A stretch of 64,000 nt of DNA from an uncultured Saprospiraceae bacterium. GTDB taxonomy: Bacteria > Bacteroidota > Bacteroidia > Chitinophagales > Saprospiraceae. Below, piece after piece: positions 36,393 to 45,858 of the stretch. Within the stretch, counting starts at the first letter, position 1. Each line of letters begins with the position of its first letter. The translations under genes and the position numbers were made by a program. The notes beneath the pieces are model-generated. The model made no database searches. It saw only the letters and a list, made by a program, of their open reading frames with translations, and had not been told where the DNA came from. Location: assembly GCA_938015435.1 (NCBI GenBank), contig CALLPN010000013.1, positions 186,001 to 250,000 on the forward strand, written 5' to 3'.

Positions 36393-37136
36393 TTATCCTT
36401 CGATTTTAGCAACTAAATCTATTGCCTTAGCATGGTGATCAGCCTTTGGATTAGCGATTAAGGGTGCAAGTATTTCTTTTATAGAATTGATTTCATTTGT
36501 TTTTAATTTGATTAATGCCTTATACCATCTAGCATGGTCCCCAAAGTAGTAATCATCATCGGCGATGATATCATCCAATAGCTTTTGTGATAGTATCAAG
36601 TCGTCAGCCTCATTAGCGGCTATAGCAGCGGTAAGTTTTATTTCATTGTTACTCTCGGCTAAGTATGGTTTTATAATCTGTAAGGCTTCTTGATAGTTTT
36701 TGTCGATATAAGCTTCATTAAACTTTATGATTGCCTCATCTAATGAGGTTCCTCTATTTAATATTGAAGGTTTATATTGTGTGTAGAATTCTGCATATAT
36801 CAAAGTTGGGCTGGTCTTACCTTCTGAATTTTCATTCAAGATGAAATATCCAATAATTGCAAGCAGAGAAAGTAATCCTATGGCCAAAGAGATTACAGTG
36901 TTAATCTTCTTTTTGGGTTTCTCTCCGATATGTTCGTTATGTATCTTATCTATGATTTCTTTAAGTTCTAATTGCCCAGCATACTGGACACCATTTACCA
37001 TATCTTTATGGATCTTGAGGTCTTTTTTAAGATTGGAATTTTGAAGTAATTCCACTTCAAGATTTGCATGTTCTTCTGGGGAAAGAGTACCCATGGCATA
37101 TTTATCTTTCAATTGTTCTAATTCTTTACTATTCAT
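36393..37136 (-). CDS. Membrane anti-sigma-like protein with TPR-like periplasmic domain
   Basis: A 247-residue single-pass membrane protein. Residues 1-70 are cytoplasmic and begin with LKDKYAMGTLSPEEHANLE, the helix arrangement of anti-sigma domains in Bacteroidota; no zinc ligands are present. The membrane helix is at about 79-100. The outer part contains helical pairs (FNEAYIDKNYQEALQIIKPYL; ADDLILSQKLLDDII) resembling TPR repeats. It follows the sigma factor gene by 23 bases, which is the classical sigma/anti-sigma arrangement. It would hold the ECF factor at the membrane until released; the signal is unknown. Confidence 0.75.
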   Translation of the reverse strand: MNSKELEQLKDKYAMGTLSPEEHANLEVELLQNSNLKKDLKIHKDMVNGVQYAGQLELKEIIDKIHNEHIGEKPKKKINTVISLAIGLLSLLAIIGYFILNENSEGKTSPTLIYAEFYTQYKPSILNRGTSLDEAIIKFNEAYIDKNYQEALQIIKPYLAESNNEIKLTAAIAANEADDLILSQKLLDDIIADDDYYFGDHARWYKALIKLKTNEINSIKEILAPLIANPKADHHAKAIDLVAKIEG

Positions 37137-37159
37137 ATTATTAGGTATTATTCAAGATG

Positions 37160-37744
37160 TTAAATTGAGTTTCGGAGTTGATATTGAATGTCATCACTTG
37201 ACATAACAACGGCTCTCAGTTTCTTCATGCATTTCGATTTTTGGTTCTTGGCTACTTGTTCCGACGAGTAGTCCATTTCTGCAGCTATTTTAATCATTCT
37301 CATTTTTTCGAAATAGAATAACTTCAACAATTTTCCACATTCAGTACCAATTGTATGAAGAAGTCTTCCTATCAATTTTTGTTGTTCTGTATATTCAATC
37401 CTTGTTTCTACATTATCGTCTGATTTTAAATGCTCGTATCCCTTATTTTCTAACGAAGTCATACGTCCAGATTTGCGTAACTTTTTGAACCAATTGTTTT
37501 TACAAATCGAGAAAAAATATGTCGATAACTTACTTTCCGGACGATAGGATCCTCGTTTGACATTGTTGTAAAGGGATATTAAGGCATCTTGAAACACATC
37601 TTTAACATCATCCTTTGTACCAGAGTTATTTGTAACAAAATGTAATATCATCTGGTAATAGTTTTCGTAGATCCATTTAAAAGCTCGTTCGTTACTCTTA
37701 CTGGTATTATCCAAAAGGTGCTTTATTATAAGTTCGTCGGTCAT
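37160..37744 (-). CDS. ECF-type RNA polymerase sigma factor
   Basis: A 194-residue ECF sigma counted from MTDELIIKHLLD; in-frame ATG codons upstream add an unconserved leader. Region 2 covers about 20-95, with FKWIYENYYQMILHFV, the -10 recognition helix KDVFQDALISLYNNV and FFSICKNNWFKKLRKSGR. Region 4 covers about 125-185, with the helix-turn-helix KIAAEMDYSSEQVAKNQKSKCMKKLR. The linker is longer than in compact ECFs. It is followed by the anti-sigma gene and is divergent from a T9SS cargo protein and a CHAT protease, which are plausible members of its regulon. Confidence 0.9.
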   Translation of the reverse strand: MTDELIIKHLLDNTSKSNERAFKWIYENYYQMILHFVTNNSGTKDDVKDVFQDALISLYNNVKRGSYRPESKLSTYFFSICKNNWFKKLRKSGRMTSLENKGYEHLKSDDNVETRIEYTEQQKLIGRLLHTIGTECGKLLKLFYFEKMRMIKIAAEMDYSSEQVAKNQKSKCMKKLRAVVMSSDDIQYQLRNSI

Positions 37745-38449
37745 AGTGGTTGTTTCTTTGTAGCTGACATAAGAGTATAGGTAAACTATTATTCTAATAT
37801 ATTCTCTCAATGTAAACTATCCGCGATTATTGTCAACATTAATAGATACAATTAAAAGTAAAAAGGTAATTTAAATATGGAGAAAAATGGATATGTAAAA
37901 TTGAAGTCGAGCATGATGATGCTCTGTATATTTGGTTGATTGAGATGTAAGTTGTTAATAATCAGATGTGTATGAGTTGAATGATCGTTTGTATTATATC
38001 TGAAATAAATATCAAATAAATTATAAAAACTGGTAGATGTACTATTTTAAAGTCAATAAGCTATGATTAAATCTCTTAAGACTGATAATTGTATAATGTA
38101 TCAAATGAAGGAATAAGTTCTCACTTTTTATGTTTTGGGATTTAACTAATAAAGAGTGCGGTTATTCTAGATTCGAAGATGTTAATAATGTTTGTTGAGC
38201 TATTAAAGATTTAATCTTTCGTTTCTGTGTTGAGAACTAACTAGCTGATAAATGTCATTAAACTGCAAAACTAATTGACAAATTAGATTTTTCTTCATAA
38301 TCTCTTATATTACAGCTATTTGCGGAAATCGACAAGAGAGCGATTTGTAATTTTTATTCTTTTTATTGAATTATCGATTACCTTTTTTGTACTAAAGGAA
38401 TACATACTCGATATTTAATGATACTTACAACTTTTTAAAATTTATTATA
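37745..38449. other. 705-base divergent noncoding region
   Basis: Very A+T-rich DNA between the sigma factor and the gene at 38450. No gene, repeat or strong hairpin is seen. It should hold the promoters for both directions, possibly including one read by the ECF sigma, but no exact TAnnTTTG was found close to either start. Confidence 0.5.
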
Positions 38450-39322
38450 ATGAGTAAAAGATTTAATTTTTTAGTGCAGTTTATGATTGTTGCTTTTGTC
38501 TTTGGTTGGGCTTCGATGCCCGTTCAAGGGCAACTTAGAAGTACCAGTAATTCTTCAAATTCAACTACAAGTACTAGCGATATTGGAGGTGGTGATGGTT
38601 GTCTTAGAGAAGGAAATGGGGTAAAAGTTTATCTTCTATTACCACAGTTTTCAGGAATCGAAATGATTAATCAGGTATATGACTGTGATCTTTATGTTGG
38701 TATAACATCAAATTTATCCGCTCAAACAACATACAAGCCTCTAAGTTCATTCATAGATATTAGTAATGGTGAAATAATTCATGTAAACGGTATTTTAGCA
38801 ACGGAATACGGCATTGCAATGCAGATACCTACTACAAAAACAAACTGTGTTTTTAATGAAGATGAAGGTGGAGGTTATTCGGAATATCAAACATTCACGC
38901 TCAATATTTATTGTAATATTGGAGGGGATATGGAAGAGGTAAATGCTTGCGAACTTGGAAATTTGATATTTAGCAGTTTGCTTCAAAAAGAATGTTCATT
39001 TCATACGGAAATAGTTGCTAGTATATGTTGTAATAGTGTTGGATTTGATGGTCTCATTTCTTTAGTTAATGCATTTCCAAATGCGTTAAAAATTTCTACT
39101 AATTATAATCAATTAACGGTAACTTCTGTAGTGAACAGAAAATATAGTACTCGATACTCTATTTTCAATTTAAATGGACAGGAATTTATAAATGGGGTCA
39201 TAGATTTAGAAATTAATGGAGTACATGAACTAGATATTAGTGATTTGCCTGCAGGGATTTATATTTCAAATTTTAAAGATTTTGAAGGAAGAATACAGTC
39301 AAATAAATTTATTAAAATTTGA
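38450..39322 (+). CDS. Secreted T9SS cargo protein of unknown function
   Basis: A 290-residue exported protein. The signal peptide ends near MPVQGQ (residue 28). A Ser/Thr-rich linker (30-48) follows, then a domain of about 165 residues with eight cysteines (for example IYCNIGG, SICCNSVG) that matches no family recognised here. The last 80 residues form a type A sorting domain (AFPNALKIST...SIFNLNGQEF...LPAGIYISNF...KFIKI). It would therefore be exported by T9SS and probably held at the surface. It is followed by a clear terminator and then the CHAT gene. Its position between the sigma pair and the CHAT protease suggests a role in the same pathway. Confidence 0.7.
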   Translation: MSKRFNFLVQFMIVAFVFGWASMPVQGQLRSTSNSSNSTTSTSDIGGGDGCLREGNGVKVYLLLPQFSGIEMINQVYDCDLYVGITSNLSAQTTYKPLSSFIDISNGEIIHVNGILATEYGIAMQIPTTKTNCVFNEDEGGGYSEYQTFTLNIYCNIGGDMEEVNACELGNLIFSSLLQKECSFHTEIVASICCNSVGFDGLISLVNAFPNALKISTNYNQLTVTSVVNRKYSTRYSIFNLNGQEFINGVIDLEINGVHELDISDLPAGIYISNFKDFEGRIQSNKFIKI

Positions 39323-39351
39323 TTATTTTGACTTGCGATTAAAATTTATCG

Positions 39352-39386
39352 CGTCCATTCATTTCTATTTGATGGACGTTTTTTTT
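39352..39386 (+). terminator. Intrinsic terminator after the cargo gene
   Basis: CGTCCAT (39352-39358) pairs with ATGGACG (39372-39378), 13-base loop, followed by eight T residues. It separates the cargo gene from the CHAT gene. Confidence 0.8.
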
Positions 39387-39546
39387 CGAATGTTGTTGTT
39401 GCTGAATAGATTTTTTTGATTCCAAAAAAAAACAAATGGGTTAACTTAATATTTAATTCAGCTATTTAATTTAAGTTTACTTTTATGAGGATGATGGAAT
39501 ATTCATTTTTTTTCTTTCCTGTGAGTTACATAATAAATTCTGAATA

Positions 39547-42372
39547 ATGCAAAAATGTTTTGTCTGTTTTTTGTTTTCTACTCTTTTATCTACTTTTCAA
39601 ATTTCGGCTCAAGAACAAATTTCCCGAACAGTTTCTTTTATAGATAGTTTAGATAATATTTCAAATCCCATTAGTTGGGGAGAGGGAATGGAGTATATTC
39701 TTAATGTGGAAAAGTTGGCAGACATTGCTTTAGTTGAGGATAGTTTTAATATTTATGAATCTTGTAGGTTATCTATTCAAATTACTTATTATGAATTGGG
39801 AGATTATGCTGGTTTTAGTAATGCAATTCAGAAGTCCACTCAATATGCTGATGATACTTTAAATAATGCAAGTGTTTATTTTAAGTCTAATATCCTGCAT
39901 GATAAAGCTTTGTTGTATAGGCTAACTGGTGATTTAAGAGGTGTGTTATCTTTGAGGTTAAACGCCATTGATTTAGTGAAAGATTTGAATGAATTTGTGT
40001 ATCTTAAATCATTTTTATATATGGCTCTAGTGGTAGATTATAATTCTATGGGAGATTTTGTAAAGTCAAGAGAATATTGTCTTAAGGCTATTTTGATGCT
40101 TGCTGAAATAGAGTTTGCAAATTTTGAAAAAGCTTTTTTTTATAGTGTGCTAGGGAAAATTGATAGTAAAGAATTACAATATTCCAGTGCAATTAGTAAT
40201 TTTAAAAAATCTTTTGATTATTTGGCAAAAGATGATTCTAAATCTCAAAGAAAATATCGCTTAAATATTAATAATAATCTTTTATTAGCTGAAATTTATA
40301 TTGAGTTAAATGATCTTTTTGAGGCCAAAATACTAATGGATAAAGTTGTTGATCTACATAGAGAATCAGGGTATAGAAAGTATAGGGTTTTTGAAGTAAA
40401 GTCAAAATATTACTCGAAATTAGAAAATAAATCAAAAACGATTTTAAATCTACAAGAGGCAATACGTTTTGCTATTCGAAATGAAAGGTCAGATTCTGAG
40501 TATTCAGTAATACCAAGAATGTACTTTAATCTTGCAGAATTCTATTCAGTAAATGGTCAGTTAGACTTAGGCTTGAAAGAACTTCAAAAAGGACTTTGTT
40601 ATTTTTCGGATTCTTTGATTCAAGATTTAAATTTTAATCCTTCGGTATTAAATATGAAAGATACTGAAATAGCATTAAAATTATTGACCTTAAAGTCAGA
40701 ATTATTAAAAAAAAGATATCATTTCACCAAAAGTGAATCTGATTATATCTCAACTATAAAGTCCTTTCAGTTTACATTGGAAATGTTAGCACTAATGCGA
40801 AAGAGCTTTCTTCAAGAGGATTCCAAATTTTACGTCTTAGAAAAAGCACTTCCTGTTTATGATAGTTTTCTACAACTAGTATATGATCATTTTCTTACAG
40901 CAGGAGAATTAAATGACCAAGTGCTTGTATACGAAATAATGGGTGAAACCAAGTCTGCAATTCTAAGTGACAAAGTGGATTACAAAAACATAATCAAAGA
41001 TTTAGATATAGATCCTAAAAAGATATCGAAAGAAAAGGAATTGAGATTGAAACGTGCACTCTACGAGAAGGTAATAAAAAAGAAAAAAATGGAAGATTCA
41101 ATTGATAGTAGTTTGTTAACGTCCTTAAAGGATAGTCTTTTTGAAGCGAACCAAGACTATACGATACTTGATAATAAAATTAGAGAAGAGAAAGCGAAAC
41201 AAGGAATTGTGGATTTGGATTATAACATGAATGCCAAAGATCTTATGTCTTATCTTGAGGATGGTGAAATGGCTATAGATTTTTATGTTTCTAAAGAATA
41301 TATTTATTCCGTTACGTTATTTGAAGGTGAGATGATGGTCGATAGGGTAGAGTTAGCTGAGGTAAATACTTCAATAACTGAATTTATAGATTTAGTTTCT
41401 AATCCACCTTCTAGTGGCGGAGATAGAGAAATTCTTCACGGATTGTCAGAGGTTATTGCTAGTAGTTTATTGAAATCATATTTTGAGAGTCTAGAGGCAG
41501 TCAAAAAATTAAGAATTTTGCCGAGTGGAATATTGAATTCTTTGCCATTTGAAGCGCTTACTTTTGAGAAGGAAGGACGTAATGTTTATTTGGTAGAAGA
41601 GTGCCCCATTATATATTCGCTTTCTCGATCTCAATTGCTCAAGAAGACGAAGTTGGCAGATGAGATCAACGTTATGGCTGTAGCTCCGAAATTTAAATCG
41701 GGTAATGATTTTAATTGTGAAGGTGTTGAATTGTATAATCTTAAGTATGCACAAGAAGAAGTGAATTATATCAATACTACATTTCAAAAGGATTCTTTAT
41801 CAGAACATTCGGATAATTCATCTTATTTCTTAAATAATGTTGTGGATTATAACATTTGCCACTTAGCTACTCATGGATGTGTAAATCCTAATGATCCTTT
41901 ACTTAGTGAAATATTTTTTAGTGATGGATCTATTAATAGTTACGATGTCCTTAATTTGGATACAGACATATCATTGATGGTATTAAGTGCTTGTAATTCT
42001 GCAAGTGGTGAAAACATTCAAGGGGAAGGTGTTATTAGCTTGACAAGAGGTTTCTTTGAGGCAGGAGTTAACAATACTATTTCAAGCCTTTGGGCGATTG
42101 ATGATTATTCATCGTCGCAAATAATAAAGGGAATATATAAAGGTATTGAAGAAGGAAATAGCTATTCTGAAGCATTAAGACAATCCAAACTAGATTACTT
42201 AGAAGTCTCTGATAAACTGCGTTCACATCCATACTATTGGGCGGGTTTGATACAGATTGGTGCGGGTGTCGAAGTTCTGCCGTCAAGCAATTGGGGTTTA
42301 TATTTGCTTGGTGGATTATTGTTGTTTGGTGTATTCTTATTGATCGTCTTCAAAAGGAAGAAGAGTTCGTAG
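39547..42372 (+). CDS. TPR-CHAT protease with C-terminal membrane anchor
   Basis: A 941-residue protein. The signal peptide (1-21) is followed by helical TPR-type repeats over roughly 40-400, a charged coiled region (about 480-555, KEKELRLKRALYEKVIKKKK) and a CHAT caspase-like domain (about 560-905). The catalytic histidine is H776 in HLATHG and the cysteine is C816 in LSACNSASG; both are intact. A membrane helix at about 916-935 is followed by KRKKSS, so the protease faces the periplasm and is tethered in the inner membrane. TPR-CHAT proteins cleave specific partners after ligand sensing. Candidate targets are the anti-sigma factor or the cargo protein nearby. Codons are visibly more A+T-rich than in the flanking housekeeping genes. 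Confidence 0.88.
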   Translation: MQKCFVCFLFSTLLSTFQISAQEQISRTVSFIDSLDNISNPISWGEGMEYILNVEKLADIALVEDSFNIYESCRLSIQITYYELGDYAGFSNAIQKSTQYADDTLNNASVYFKSNILHDKALLYRLTGDLRGVLSLRLNAIDLVKDLNEFVYLKSFLYMALVVDYNSMGDFVKSREYCLKAILMLAEIEFANFEKAFFYSVLGKIDSKELQYSSAISNFKKSFDYLAKDDSKSQRKYRLNINNNLLLAEIYIELNDLFEAKILMDKVVDLHRESGYRKYRVFEVKSKYYSKLENKSKTILNLQEAIRFAIRNERSDSEYSVIPRMYFNLAEFYSVNGQLDLGLKELQKGLCYFSDSLIQDLNFNPSVLNMKDTEIALKLLTLKSELLKKRYHFTKSESDYISTIKSFQFTLEMLALMRKSFLQEDSKFYVLEKALPVYDSFLQLVYDHFLTAGELNDQVLVYEIMGETKSAILSDKVDYKNIIKDLDIDPKKISKEKELRLKRALYEKVIKKKKMEDSIDSSLLTSLKDSLFEANQDYTILDNKIREEKAKQGIVDLDYNMNAKDLMSYLEDGEMAIDFYVSKEYIYSVTLFEGEMMVDRVELAEVNTSITEFIDLVSNPPSSGGDREILHGLSEVIASSLLKSYFESLEAVKKLRILPSGILNSLPFEALTFEKEGRNVYLVEECPIIYSLSRSQLLKKTKLADEINVMAVAPKFKSGNDFNCEGVELYNLKYAQEEVNYINTTFQKDSLSEHSDNSSYFLNNVVDYNICHLATHGCVNPNDPLLSEIFFSDGSINSYDVLNLDTDISLMVLSACNSASGENIQGEGVISLTRGFFEAGVNNTISSLWAIDDYSSSQIIKGIYKGIEEGNSYSEALRQSKLDYLEVSDKLRSHPYYWAGLIQIGAGVEVLPSSNWGLYLLGGLLLFGVFLLIVFKRKKSS

Positions 42373-42437
42373 AAAATTGTTTCTAGATGGAACTATCGGT
42401 CTTTGGAGCTATTAGCTATAAATAACCAAAAAAACAC

Positions 42438-42445
42438 TATATTTG
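42438..42445 (+). promoter_or_regulatory. -7 promoter element for rpsO
   Basis: TATATTTG, an exact TAnnTTTG, followed about 55 bases later by the rpsO ATG. No good -33 box was seen. Confidence 0.5.
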
Positions 42446-42507
42446 CGTTCGCTAACGACGTATCCATGTGATCGTCCATTTGGTAACACTATAAATAACA
42501 ACACATT

Positions 42508-42783
42508 ATGGCTACATACATGCCAAAAGAGAAGGTTGAAGCAATCTTCGCAGAGTACGGTGGAACAGCAGGTAATACAGGATCTACAGAAGGTCAAGCT
42601 GCTTTATTCACATTCAGAATCAAAGAACTTTCAGCTCACTTACACAAAAATCATAAGGATCACTCTTCAAGAAGAGCACTTCTTACTTTAGTAGGTAAAA
42701 GAAAGAGAATGTTAGACTATCTAGCAAAGAAAGACATTCAAAAATATAGAGATCTCATCGTTAAGCTTGGGATTAGAAAGTAA
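42508..42783 (+). CDS. rpsO: 30S ribosomal protein S15
   Basis: A 91-residue ribosomal protein that binds 16S rRNA and organises the platform of the small subunit. The recognisable core is GNTGSTEGQAALFTFRI, LSAHLHKNHKDHSSRRALL and KRKRMLDYL, which are the rRNA contact helices. Length and motifs are standard. It has its own promoter and terminator. As in many bacteria it lies directly upstream of pnp, but here the two are separated by more than 700 bases. Confidence 0.97.
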   Translation: MATYMPKEKVEAIFAEYGGTAGNTGSTEGQAALFTFRIKELSAHLHKNHKDHSSRRALLTLVGKRKRMLDYLAKKDIQKYRDLIVKLGIRK

Positions 42784-42811
42784 GCTTCTGTTTGCATTCA
42801 AGATTACAAAG

Positions 42812-42842
42812 GCGTTTCCAATTTATTGGAAGCGCTTTTTTT
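42812..42842 (+). terminator. Intrinsic terminator of rpsO
   Basis: GCGTTTCCAA-TTTA-TTGGAAGCGC (one G-U pair) at 42812-42834, followed by eight T residues. Confidence 0.85.
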
Positions 42843-42919
42843 GTTTAGCATTGATTTTATGACATTTAGCGTTTTGATTAGTGTAGTTGAATTGGAGGAT
42901 CATTAAGATCTTGGTATAA

Positions 42920-43099
42920 GCTCTTAAAGGGTTTGATCGTTGACTTTTATGATATTAAAGCATTGTGATTTAGTACGGTTATATTGGACTATCACAAAAG
43001 TCTGGATTTAGGCTCTTTAAGGGTTGATCGTTGACTTTTATGATATAAAGCTTTGTGATTTAGTACGGTTATATTGGACTATCACAAAAGTCTGGATTA
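42920..43099. repeat. 90-bp direct repeat upstream of pnp
   Basis: Two adjacent copies, 42920-43009 and 43011-43099, nearly identical over their length (shared core TGATCGTTGACTTTTATGAT and TAGTACGGTTATATTGGACT). The offset is 90-91 bases. The copies have no open frame in common. They sit in the 736-base gap between the rpsO terminator and pnp, which holds no protein gene that looks real. Confidence 0.85.
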
Positions 43100-43370
43100 G
43101 GAATGCCTTTTTTATGGTGCAACCCTTCGAGGTTTTAGAAACTTCAGGGGTCTGTACTGCACAATTAGGATACATATTATTACATTCAGCGATATATAAT
43201 GTTATTTTTGTGGCTCTAAGGCTTACAGAAGCCTTTTAATACTGTGTAAGTCTAAGATTACGCTATTTACGGTGTTTCATATGACATGTTCATGCTTACC
43301 CTTTATTGAATGTCACACAGGTGTACATTCCAAAACATAGAAAAGACAACAATCAATATAAATTAAAATT

Positions 43371-43493
43371 TCTAGAGGTCTTTTGTAATGCGGGTTTAAC
43401 ATCATTTTATACTTCATACTTGAAGCGTCTTTTATACAGCATACGGCTGTTTTATAAAATGATCTAAACAGAAGACTTTACAAAAGTTCTAGG
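43371..43493 (+). promoter_or_regulatory. Large base-paired leader of pnp
   Basis: An outer stem in blocks: CTAGA (43372-43376) with TCTAG (43488-43492), CTTTTGTAA (43380-43388) with TTACAAAAG (43478-43486), GTTTA (43394-43398) with TAAAC (43465-43469), and ATCATTTTATA (43401-43411) with TATAAAATGAT (43453-43463). Two small hairpins sit at the tip: CTTCA/TGAAG and ACAGC/GCTGT. It ends 27 bases before the pnp ATG. A TATTTTTG promoter-like box lies at 43203-43210. In E. coli, pnp is autoregulated through an RNase III-cleaved leader stem; this may be an analogue. Confidence 0.75.
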
Positions 43494-43519
43494 TTACACA
43501 AACACAATTCAAACAAATT

Positions 43520-45652
43520 ATGGGTAAAAAAATACCTACTTCTGTTTCATTTAATCTTCCTGACGGTAAGGAAGTAACGATCGAAACAGGGAAACTAGCT
43601 ACACAGGCCCACGGATCTGTAATGGTTAGAATCGAAGACACAATGATGCTTGCAACAATAGTATCATCACATGAGCCAAGAGAGAATGCAGCATTCTTTC
43701 CTCTATCTGTAGATTACCAAGAGAAGTACGCTTCTGTAGGGCGTATCCCAGGTAACTTCTTCAGAAGAGAAACTAGGCTTAATGATTATGAAATCCTAAT
43801 ATCTAGACTAGTAGATAGAGCGATAAGACCTCTATTTCCAGATGGATATATGCATGATACTCAAGTAATCATCACACTACACTCATCTGATCAGAGAAAC
43901 CTTCCTGATGCCTATGCAGCATTAGCAGCTTCTGCAGCGATCGTAGTTTCTGATATCAATTGGAACGGACCTATCTCTGAAGTAAGAGTAGCGAAGATCG
44001 ATGGTGCGTATGTAGTAAACCCAGAAAAAGATGCACTAGAAGGTGCAGAGCTAGAAATAATCGTTGCCGCTACTATGGATAACGTAATGATGGTAGAAGG
44101 TGAAGCCAATGAATGTCAAGAAGCTGAACTTATCGAAGCGATAAAAGTAGGTCACGAAGCTATAAAAGTACAATGTGCAGCTCAACTCGAATTAGCTAAG
44201 CTAGTAGGAGAGGCAGCAACTGTCAAAAGAGTTCTTCCTGTAGCACCGTCAAGTGATGAAGCTATGACATTAGTAAAAGAAGCCACTACAGATAAAATAC
44301 TTGCCGTAGCTAAAGGAGCAATGGATAAGCTTACACGTAAAAATGCGTTGAAAGCTATCAAAACTGAGCTCAAAGAAGCTGCAGCAGCAAAGGGTGACGA
44401 ATGGATGGCCGAGCACGGATCATTCATAAGTAAATACTTTGATAAGCATAAAAAATCTACTCTTAGAGAAGTAGTAATGTCTGAGAAAATCAGATTGGAT
44501 GGTAGAGCGACTGATCAAGTAAGACCAATATGGACAGAAGTAGATTATCTACCTGCTGCTCACGGATCTGCGATCTTTAACAGAGGAGAAACTCAAGCAC
44601 TAGCATCATTGACTCTAGGTACTAAGCTAGACAAGAAGATGGAAGATACGGCGTTATCACAGACGTACGAAAAATTCATGCTTCACTATAACTTCCCAGC
44701 ATTATCAGTAGGTGAGATCAAGCCGATGAGAGGACCTGGACGTAGAGAAGTAGGACACGCAAATCTTGCAAGTAGATCATTGAAAAAAGTATTGCCAGAC
44801 GAGAGTCCATATACAATACGTATTGTATCTGATATCCTTGAGTCTAACGGTAGTTCTTCTATGGCAACTGTATGTGCTGGATCATTAGCGCTTATGGATG
44901 CAGGTATCGAAATCAAAGCTCCGGTATCAGGTATTGCTATGGGTATGATTTCAGATGGAACTCGTAACATTATTCTTTCTGATATTCTTGGTGACGAGGA
45001 TGCATTAGGTGATATGGATTTCAAAGTAACAGGTACGGATAAAGGTATCACGGCATGCCAAATGGATATCAAGGTAGATGGTCTACCATATGAGACATTG
45101 ACTGCCGCATTGGATCAAGCGAAAGCAGGAAGAATACATATCTTAGGTGAAATGGCTAAGACATTAACTGAAGCGAATAAAGACTTAAAGCCACACGCAC
45201 CACGTATGGTTGAGATCATTATCGATAAGAGTTTCATCGGTGCGGTAATCGGACCTGGAGGTAAAGTAATCCAAGAGATGCAAGCTTCTACTGGTACTGT
45301 AATCAATATCGAAGAAGTAGATGATAAAGGTGTAGTATCTATCGCAAGTACAGATGCAGAAGGCCTACAATCAGCTAAAGAGCAGATCGAAAAAATCACT
45401 TTCGTACCTTCTGTAGGTGACGAATATGATGCAACGGTTGATTCTATCATGCCATACGGAGCATTCGTTAAGTTCGGCAGTAAATCTGGACTTCTACACG
45501 TTTCTGAGATATCTTGGGATAGAGTAGAAAACGTAGGTGATGTATTGACAGAAGGTCAATCTATCAAAGTGAAAATCATCGGAATAGATGAAAGATCTGG
45601 TAAAATGAGACTTTCTAGAAAAGTACTAATGCCAAAGCCAGAGCGTAGTTAG
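43520..45652 (+). CDS. pnp: Polyribonucleotide nucleotidyltransferase (PNPase)
   Basis: A 710-residue phosphorolytic 3'-5' exoribonuclease. Two RNase PH-like domains (about 10-230 and 320-545) flank an all-helical domain. The second carries the catalytic elements GRREVGHANLASR and DALGDMDFKVTGT. The KH domain (GAVIGPGGKVIQEMQ, about 572-586) and the S1 domain (DSIMPYGAFVKF..GLLHVSEIS, about 640-705) follow. PNPase is the main 3' RNA-degrading enzyme and part of RNA quality control. It lies downstream of rpsO as in many bacteria and ends with a strong terminator. Third positions are less A+T-biased than in the surrounding accessory genes, fitting high expression. Confidence 0.97.
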   Translation: MGKKIPTSVSFNLPDGKEVTIETGKLATQAHGSVMVRIEDTMMLATIVSSHEPRENAAFFPLSVDYQEKYASVGRIPGNFFRRETRLNDYEILISRLVDRAIRPLFPDGYMHDTQVIITLHSSDQRNLPDAYAALAASAAIVVSDINWNGPISEVRVAKIDGAYVVNPEKDALEGAELEIIVAATMDNVMMVEGEANECQEAELIEAIKVGHEAIKVQCAAQLELAKLVGEAATVKRVLPVAPSSDEAMTLVKEATTDKILAVAKGAMDKLTRKNALKAIKTELKEAAAAKGDEWMAEHGSFISKYFDKHKKSTLREVVMSEKIRLDGRATDQVRPIWTEVDYLPAAHGSAIFNRGETQALASLTLGTKLDKKMEDTALSQTYEKFMLHYNFPALSVGEIKPMRGPGRREVGHANLASRSLKKVLPDESPYTIRIVSDILESNGSSSMATVCAGSLALMDAGIEIKAPVSGIAMGMISDGTRNIILSDILGDEDALGDMDFKVTGTDKGITACQMDIKVDGLPYETLTAALDQAKAGRIHILGEMAKTLTEANKDLKPHAPRMVEIIIDKSFIGAVIGPGGKVIQEMQASTGTVINIEEVDDKGVVSIASTDAEGLQSAKEQIEKITFVPSVGDEYDATVDSIMPYGAFVKFGSKSGLLHVSEISWDRVENVGDVLTEGQSIKVKIIGIDERSGKMRLSRKVLMPKPERS

Positions 45653-45689
45653 TAAAGTATTTATAGTTGAATACTATATAGATTTATAA

Positions 45690-45723
45690 AAAGGGCTTCT
45701 TACAGTAATGTGGGAAGCCCTTT
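45690..45723 (+). terminator. Intrinsic terminator of pnp
   Basis: AAAGGGCTTC (45690-45699) pairs perfectly with GAAGCCCTTT (45714-45723) across a 14-base loop; the sequence runs on as ATTG. Confidence 0.8.
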
Positions 45724-45786
45724 ATTGTAATGGTAACAAATTGGACCTAAGAGAGTTACGTGTTTTATATATCCGCAGTATTGTAT

Positions 45787-45794
45787 TACATTTG
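45787..45794 (+). promoter_or_regulatory. -7 promoter element for the SprB-repeat gene
   Basis: TACATTTG, an exact TAnnTTTG, 65 bases before the ATG at 45859. It lies beyond the pnp terminator, so the next gene is independently transcribed. Confidence 0.5.
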
Positions 45795-45858
45795 TTTCAT
45801 TAGCTTGAAGGCGAGACTTTAAGTATTAAAATTTGATTTTGAACAAAATGTATCTACG

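Noticed and set aside
43024..43239. 71-codon plus-strand frame before pnp
   Set aside because: It runs through one copy of the 90-bp direct repeat and is not kept in the other copy.
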